This document shows, one piece after another, positions 55,350 to 59,474 of a stretch of 59,474 nt of DNA. Within the stretch, counting starts at the first letter, position 1. Each line of letters begins with the position of its first letter. The position numbers and the translations under genes are program-made. Source of the DNA: Beijerinckiaceae bacterium (GTDB lineage Bacteria > Pseudomonadota > Alphaproteobacteria > Rhizobiales > Beijerinckiaceae); assembly GCA_947478455.1 (NCBI GenBank), contig CANJWR010000005.1, positions 1 through 59,474 of the forward strand, written 5' to 3'. The notes below the pieces were generated by a model. The model saw only the letters and a list, made by a program, of their open reading frames with translations, searched no databases and had not been told where the DNA came from.

Positions 55350-56360
55350 ATGCGGCTCAAGCTTGCAGCCTGTGCGCTTTTTGCTGTCGCGTCGACGGCC
55401 AATGCGGCGGATTTTTACGCCGGCAAGACGATCACATTCATCATCGGTTCGGCTCCGGGCGGCGGCTACGACATTTACGGGCGCACGGTCGGCCGTCACC
55501 TGTCGAAACATATTCCGGGCAAACCCAACATTGTCATTCAGAATATGGACGGCGCGAGCACGCTGCGCGCTGCAAGTTTCATCTACAATTTGGCGGTGAA
55601 AGACGGCACTGTGATCGGGGCAATTGCGCCGGGCGCGGTCGTCGGCCCTCTTCTGGAAGGCAAGACCGAAGGCCTCTACGATCCGACGAAATTCATCTAT
55701 CTGGCGACCGCCAACAACAGTACGCGCGTCTGCGCGACCTTCGTCACATCGAAGATCAAGACCTTCGACGACGCCCGCAAGCAGGAGACCATCATCGGCT
55801 CTGTGGCGGAAGGCGGATCGACGCGCGACTACGCCTATCTGCACAAGAACACGTCCGCGATGAAATTGAAGATCGTCTCCGGCTATCAGGGCACGCCTGC
55901 GGTGACGCTCGCCATGGAACGCGGCGAAGTCGACGGCATTTGCGGCATCGACTGGTCGAGCCTGCGCTCGCAGAAGGCGGATTTCATCCGCGACGGCAAG
56001 CTCAATGTGCTGGTGCAGGCAGGGCTTGAACCCAATGACGAACTGACAAAGATGGGCGTGCCGATGATCTGGAAATTCGTCGACAACGACGAAGACCGGC
56101 AGGTCGCCGAACTTGTCATCGCCCAGCAATTGTTCGGACGCCCCTATATTGCGCCGCCCGGCACGCCAGCGGAGGCGGTGAAAATTCTGCGCGCCGCTTT
56201 CGAGGCGGCGCTGAACGATCCCGAATTGCTGGCGGACGCCCAGAAGGCGCGCATCGACATCCTGCCTGCGGGCGGAGAGCGCGTGCAGGAGGGCGTCGAC
56301 CGCATTTATGGCGCACCGAAGCGTATTGTCGAAAAGGCCAAGGAGGCGATCCGGCAATAG
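55350..56360 (+). CDS. Bug/TctC-type binding protein, orphan
   Basis: The 336-residue precursor has an 18-residue signal peptide ending at ANA, then ADFYAGKTITFIIGSAPGGG and the Bug pattern IPGKPNIVIQNMDGAST, with an aspartyl-loop segment MERGEVDGICGIDWS and IAPPGTPAEAVKIL. It is the closest relative here of the product of 47369-48385. Cys residues in its ligand loops (NNSTRVCATF and GEVDGICGID) match that paralogue in position. No TctA/B genes are near. It converges with the LMW phosphatase gene, ending one base from it. Confidence 0.87.
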   Translation: MRLKLAACALFAVASTANAADFYAGKTITFIIGSAPGGGYDIYGRTVGRHLSKHIPGKPNIVIQNMDGASTLRAASFIYNLAVKDGTVIGAIAPGAVVGPLLEGKTEGLYDPTKFIYLATANNSTRVCATFVTSKIKTFDDARKQETIIGSVAEGGSTRDYAYLHKNTSAMKLKIVSGYQGTPAVTLAMERGEVDGICGIDWSSLRSQKADFIRDGKLNVLVQAGLEPNDELTKMGVPMIWKFVDNDEDRQVAELVIAQQLFGRPYIAPPGTPAEAVKILRAAFEAALNDPELLADAQKARIDILPAGGERVQEGVDRIYGAPKRIVEKAKEAIRQ

Positions 56361-56361
56361 G

Positions 56362-56820
56362 CTAAAGCTTGCCGAAGGAATGCCAGCCGAGCAGTTCCTT
56401 GATGCGCCTGTCGAGACCATCGCGAACGCCCCGATAGGCGTCGAGCATCTGGTCGCGCGAACCCTGCACGGCGGTCGGGTCCATGGTGGGCCAGTAGACG
56501 ACATCGACCGCCAGCGCGCGGGTATATTCGAGGGCGCGATGGTGCGCCTCGGGCGACAGGCTGACGATCAGATCGAAACTGTCGTCTTCGAGTTCATCGA
56601 AGGAATGCGGCTTGTGTTTCGAAATATCGATGCCGATTTCATCCATGGCGGAGACCGCGAAAGGATCGAGTTCGCCGGCGCGCAAACCCGCCGAAGCAAA
56701 ATAGATTTCGCGACCGAACAGGTGACGCCCGATGGCTTCCGCCATCGGCGAACGCACTGCATTATGCGAACACGCAAAGAGAATGGCCTGCGGCCTGCGC
56801 GGCGCAGCATCCTCCGTCAT
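56362..56820 (-). CDS. Low-molecular-weight phosphatase family protein
   Basis: The 152-residue protein has the LMW protein tyrosine phosphatase P-loop ACSHNAVRSPMAEA (C17, R23) and a general-acid Asp in YWPTMDPTAV. Related enzymes are arsenate reductases and phosphotyrosine phosphatases. In alphaproteobacteria it commonly follows the UPF0262 gene downstream of hisD, as here. That conserved place suggests a housekeeping role, not arsenic resistance. Confidence 0.85.
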   Translation of the reverse strand: MTEDAAPRRPQAILFACSHNAVRSPMAEAIGRHLFGREIYFASAGLRAGELDPFAVSAMDEIGIDISKHKPHSFDELEDDSFDLIVSLSPEAHHRALEYTRALAVDVVYWPTMDPTAVQGSRDQMLDAYRGVRDGLDRRIKELLGWHSFGKL

Positions 56821-56856
56821 GCTCGTTGATCCCCGGACCCCGCCGGCTGCATATGA

Positions 56857-57345
56857 TCAGCCCTTCCAGTGAAGAGCCGTGACGAGCGTGAAAAGCCTTC
56901 GGGAGGTGTTGCTGTCGCATTCGATCTTGCCCTTCAGGCGTTCGGCCAGAAGAACAGCGCCATCGTTGTGCAAGCCGCGGCGGCCCATATCGATAGCCTC
57001 GATCTGCGCCGGCGTGGCCGTGCGGATCGCCGCATAGTAGCTTTCGCAAACCATGAAATAGTCCTTCAATATGCGGCGAAACGGCGTCAGCGAAAGAATA
57101 TGCGTCACCAGCGTACGACCATCGGGGTCGCGCACATCGAACAAAAGCTTGGCGTCGTGCAACGACATCCAGAGCGCATAGGGGCCATCCTCATGGCCGG
57201 GGATTGCGAAGGAATTTTCCTCGATCAGGTCATAGATGGCGATATTGCGCTCGTGTTCCTGATCGGGATTGCCGCGTTCGATGGATGCTTCATCGAGGCT
57301 CACCGAAATGAGCCGCCGCTTTTTATCTTTGTCCCGATGCGGCAT
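56857..57345 (-). CDS. UPF0262 family protein
   Basis: The 162-residue protein carries the conserved alphaproteobacterial pattern: [20 protein letters not shown] at the N-terminus, [34 protein letters not shown] in the middle and [15 protein letters not shown] near the end. Function unknown. It starts three bases after the hisD stop and is presumably co-transcribed. Confidence 0.9.
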   Translation of the reverse strand: MPHRDKDKKRRLISVSLDEASIERGNPDQEHERNIAIYDLIEENSFAIPGHEDGPYALWMSLHDAKLLFDVRDPDGRTLVTHILSLTPFRRILKDYFMVCESYYAAIRTATPAQIEAIDMGRRGLHNDGAVLLAERLKGKIECDSNTSRRLFTLVTALHWKG

Positions 57346-57348
57346 GGA

Positions 57349-58644
57349 TCAACCGAGATTGAGGCGAATCGCCACCGACCGCGCGTGCGCCGCGAGGCCT
57401 TCGGTTTCGCCAAGGGCAATGGCAGAGGGACCGAGCGCCCGCAGGCTCTCGGGATTGCACTTCAAGATCGACGTGCGCTTCATGAAGTCGAGCACGCCGA
57501 GGCCGGACGAGAAGCGCGCCGAGCGCGCCGTCGGCAGCACATGGTTGGAGCCGCCGACATAGTCGCCGATGGCCTCGGGCGTGTGGCTGCCAATGAAGAT
57601 CGCGCCGGCGTTGCGGACTTTTCCCGCAAGACCTTCGGCGTCTTCGGCCATGATTTCCAGATGTTCGGCGGCGAGACGATCCGCCAGCGGAATCGATCCC
57701 GCGAGGCTCTCGACCAGAATGATTGCGCCGTAATCGCGCCAGCTGGCCGCGGCAATTTCGCGGCGCGGCAACGTGGTGAGTTGCCGTTCGACCGCTTCCA
57801 CAACCGCATCGGCCAGTGCTGCATCGTCGGTCATGAGGATCGACTGGGCGGCAGCGTCGTGCTCCGCCTGCGCCAGAAGGTCGGCTGCGATCCAGTCGGG
57901 ATTAGCGGTGCTGTCGGCCATGATCAGCACTTCAGACGGGCCGGCGATCATGTCGATGCCAACTGTGCCGAACACGCGGCGTTTGGCGGCCGCCACATAG
58001 GCATTACCGGGACCGACGATTTTAGACACGGGCGCAATGGTCTTCGTCCCATAGGCCAAAGCCGCCACGGCCTGTGCGCCGCCGACGCGATAGACCTCGT
58101 CGACGCCAGCGAGTTTCGCCGCCGCCATGACCAGAGGATTGACCACGCCGCCCGGCGTCGGCACCACCATCACGATACGCTCCACGCCTGCCACCTTGGC
58201 CGGCACGGCGTTCATCAGCACCGAGGACGGATAGCTGGCGGTGCCGCCCGGCACGTAAAGCCCCACGGCCTGAATGGCGCTCCAGCGCCAGCCGAGTTCG
58301 ACGCCCGCCGCATCGGTAAAGCGCTCGTCGCGCGGGCGCTGCTTTTCGTGGAAGGCCACAATGCGCCTATGGGCGAAGGCCAGAGCATCGACGGCCTTCT
58401 GTTCGCACTGGCCCATAGCGGCGTCGAGTTCGGCCTCGCTGACGCGAAGGCCGGTCTTGCGCAGGTCCATGCGGTCGAATTTCACCGAAAGATCGATCAG
58501 GGCCTCGTCGCCACGCTCGATCACATCGGAAATAATGCCCTTCACCGCATGATCGACATCATCGGAAACCTCGCGCTTCATAGCCAGAAGCGCGTCAAAC
58601 TCCGCAGCAAATCCCGGTTTCCTCATATCGAGCCGCAAGGGCAT
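57349..58644 (-). CDS. hisD: Histidinol dehydrogenase
   Basis: The 431-residue enzyme makes histidine from L-histidinol in two NAD-dependent oxidations. Key features are VPGGTASYPSSVLMN, RVGGAQAVAALAYGT, VGPGNAYVAAAKR, the zinc-ligand region AEHDAAAQS and the C-terminal GGSNHVLPTARSARF and DFMKRTS. Its gene lies between DUF2948 and UPF0262, the order common in Hyphomicrobiales. Confidence 0.96.
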   Translation of the reverse strand: MPLRLDMRKPGFAAEFDALLAMKREVSDDVDHAVKGIISDVIERGDEALIDLSVKFDRMDLRKTGLRVSEAELDAAMGQCEQKAVDALAFAHRRIVAFHEKQRPRDERFTDAAGVELGWRWSAIQAVGLYVPGGTASYPSSVLMNAVPAKVAGVERIVMVVPTPGGVVNPLVMAAAKLAGVDEVYRVGGAQAVAALAYGTKTIAPVSKIVGPGNAYVAAAKRRVFGTVGIDMIAGPSEVLIMADSTANPDWIAADLLAQAEHDAAAQSILMTDDAALADAVVEAVERQLTTLPRREIAAASWRDYGAIILVESLAGSIPLADRLAAEHLEIMAEDAEGLAGKVRNAGAIFIGSHTPEAIGDYVGGSNHVLPTARSARFSSGLGVLDFMKRTSILKCNPESLRALGPSAIALGETEGLAAHARSVAIRLNLG

Positions 58645-58671
58645 CAGGTCACTCCAGTTGCGCGGGACGCC

Positions 58672-59130
58672 TCAGCCCGCTTTCGGTTCGTCATCGATAC
58701 CATGTCCGGGCTTCGCACGCGTCACCCAGCGCGGGCCAATGTCGCGCATCTGGGCGTCGATGCACTCCACTTTAAGTCGAATGCCGGCACCGCCCGAAAA
58801 CGTCAGGACGATCTGGCCGCCCGGGGCTTCCCCCGGATCGAACCCGACCGACAGCAGATTGAGTACGGTCGCCGCATCCGCCGGGTTGAAACCCGTGAAG
58901 GCCGCGTGCGTCACCGCATCGAAATGCAACCCGGCACGGCAACGCTCCATTTGCGTCTCCGAAGCCGCCCAGTCGAACCGGGAGGCCAGCAGCGCAAACC
59001 GCCTCGCTTTGGGCAGATAGGCGAGGTCAGGCACGCGCACAACCGCGTCCTGCAGATTTGCCGAAATCACCGCCAGATCGTCGTCGTCCAGCGCGATCAA
59101 TCGCAACATTTCGGGTTCCGGCCGGGCCAT
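58672..59130 (-). CDS. DUF2948 family protein
   Basis: The 152-residue protein starts at ATG 59130 with AAGGAA upstream. It shows LRLIALDDDDLAVISANLQD, the YLPKARRFALLASRFDW block and a C-terminal GGAGIRLKVECIDAQMRDIG, all typical of this small alphaproteobacterial family next to hisD. Function unknown. In many relatives murA lies upstream; here the next element is an insertion sequence. Confidence 0.85.
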   Translation of the reverse strand: MARPEPEMLRLIALDDDDLAVISANLQDAVVRVPDLAYLPKARRFALLASRFDWAASETQMERCRAGLHFDAVTHAAFTGFNPADAATVLNLLSVGFDPGEAPGGQIVLTFSGGAGIRLKVECIDAQMRDIGPRWVTRAKPGHGIDDEPKAG

Positions 59131-59330
59131 GGCGATTCCTTGGGAAAATTGAACGCCTTGCGCGAAAGACTGGCGAGAACGATTAGCGATCAGTCCCCCC
59201 AAAGGCAATTGAGCAGGATCACAAGCTTAATATCCGGGCGCCGGAAAGGGGCCCGGAACCCCTGCCCCGGACTTGCGTTCCTTCCATAGTCCTGTCTGTA
59301 TGCCCTCGTTGCGGCAGGGCTAGGATTTCA

Positions 59331-59474
59331 GGCTCTTCGCTGAATCGTGTGGGTAGAGGTTTCAACCACAAGTTGAATATTTTGGTTTCCGCTGGCTCCG
59401 CGTATTTTCTGATGCATGCGTGACACGGATCTTTTTCAGGCGGCGCTCGGGCTTTCCGCGCCTTGGTTTATCAG
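59331..59474 (+). mobile_element. Left end of a probable ISL3-family insertion sequence, cut by window edge
   Basis: GGCTCTTCGC at 59331 resembles the inverted-repeat start of ISL3 elements, and a transposase-like start codon follows 85 bp later. Only 144 bp are visible, so the right end, the second inverted repeat and the 8-bp target duplication (candidate GGATTTCA, 59323-59330) cannot be seen. Confidence 0.5.
59416..59474 (+). CDS. Transposase N-terminus, ISL3-like, truncated by window edge
   Basis: The frame from ATG 59416 gives MRDTDLFQAALGLSAPWFI before the window ends. This matches the usual N-terminus of ISL3-family transposases, which read M-x-D-T-D-L-F-x-x-A-L-G-L and continue with a zinc-binding domain. 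Only 19 complete codons are visible, so the family call is tentative. Confidence 0.55.
   Translation, partial: MRDTDLFQAALGLSAPWFI

Noticed and set aside
56869..59289. 806-codon open frame on the plus strand across the hisD region
   Set aside because: It is antisense to UPF0262, hisD and DUF2948, which have clear family matches; its Arg/His-rich sequence is typical of high-GC shadow frames.

Overview
The window reads as chromosomal DNA of an alphaproteobacterium, most likely Hyphomicrobiales. The signs are high GC, the ispH-thrB-rnhA run with a type-II homoserine kinase, the DUF2948-hisD-UPF0262-LMW phosphatase run near the right edge, a TIGR03862-type flavoprotein and a plant-type GshA. No rRNA, tRNA or CRISPR array was recognised. 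The left edge cuts an extradiol dioxygenase gene and the right edge cuts a probable ISL3-family transposase.

Layout. 1-5080: class III extradiol dioxygenase overlapping an ABC ATPase, a GyrI-like protein, a flavin monooxygenase and an IclR regulator with a perfect 16-bp palindrome upstream. 5179-17415: mostly housekeeping (BaiN-like flavoprotein, gshA, an orphan Flp pilin of 54 aa, DUF937, MATE exporter, KefB-like antiporter, ispH, EamA exporter, thrB, rnhA, an atypical aroA). 17063-18496: an AcuI/YhdH-type oxidoreductase that has lost its stop codon. 18665-26484: a seven-gene, translationally coupled operon of a family III CoA-transferase, a GntR regulator, a CitE-like lyase, a double-hotdog MaoC hydratase and a complete Fe3+/thiamine-type ABC importer. 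It looks like a self-contained route for taking up an organic acid, activating it with CoA, hydrating it and cleaving it.

26851-51768 is a dense catabolic island: solute-binding proteins of two families, an FAH-family hydrolase, two enolase-superfamily enzymes, a FerA/FerB-like pair (ADP-forming acyl-CoA ligase plus hydroxycinnamoyl-CoA hydratase/lyase) in an operon with an esterase-like hydrolase and a binding protein, a NagL-like maleylpyruvate isomerase with 3-hydroxybenzoate 6-hydroxylase, a two-subunit molybdenum hydroxylase (IorAB type), a Rieske oxygenase (LigX type), three small cupins and a GntR regulator. Together they point to growth on lignin-derived and other aromatic acids. Seven solute-binding proteins lie in about 32 kb and only one has its own permease and ATPase beside it.

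51832-59474 returns to housekeeping (hisS, a His-rich small protein, cytochrome c, a phosphopantetheinyl transferase, hisD and neighbours). hisS has a central segment of about 440 bp with clearly lower GC than its flanks, which suggests intragenic recombination. The best candidates for new biology are the 18.7-26.5 kb operon, the hydroxycinnamate operon at 33.2-39.1 kb and the mosaic hisS.
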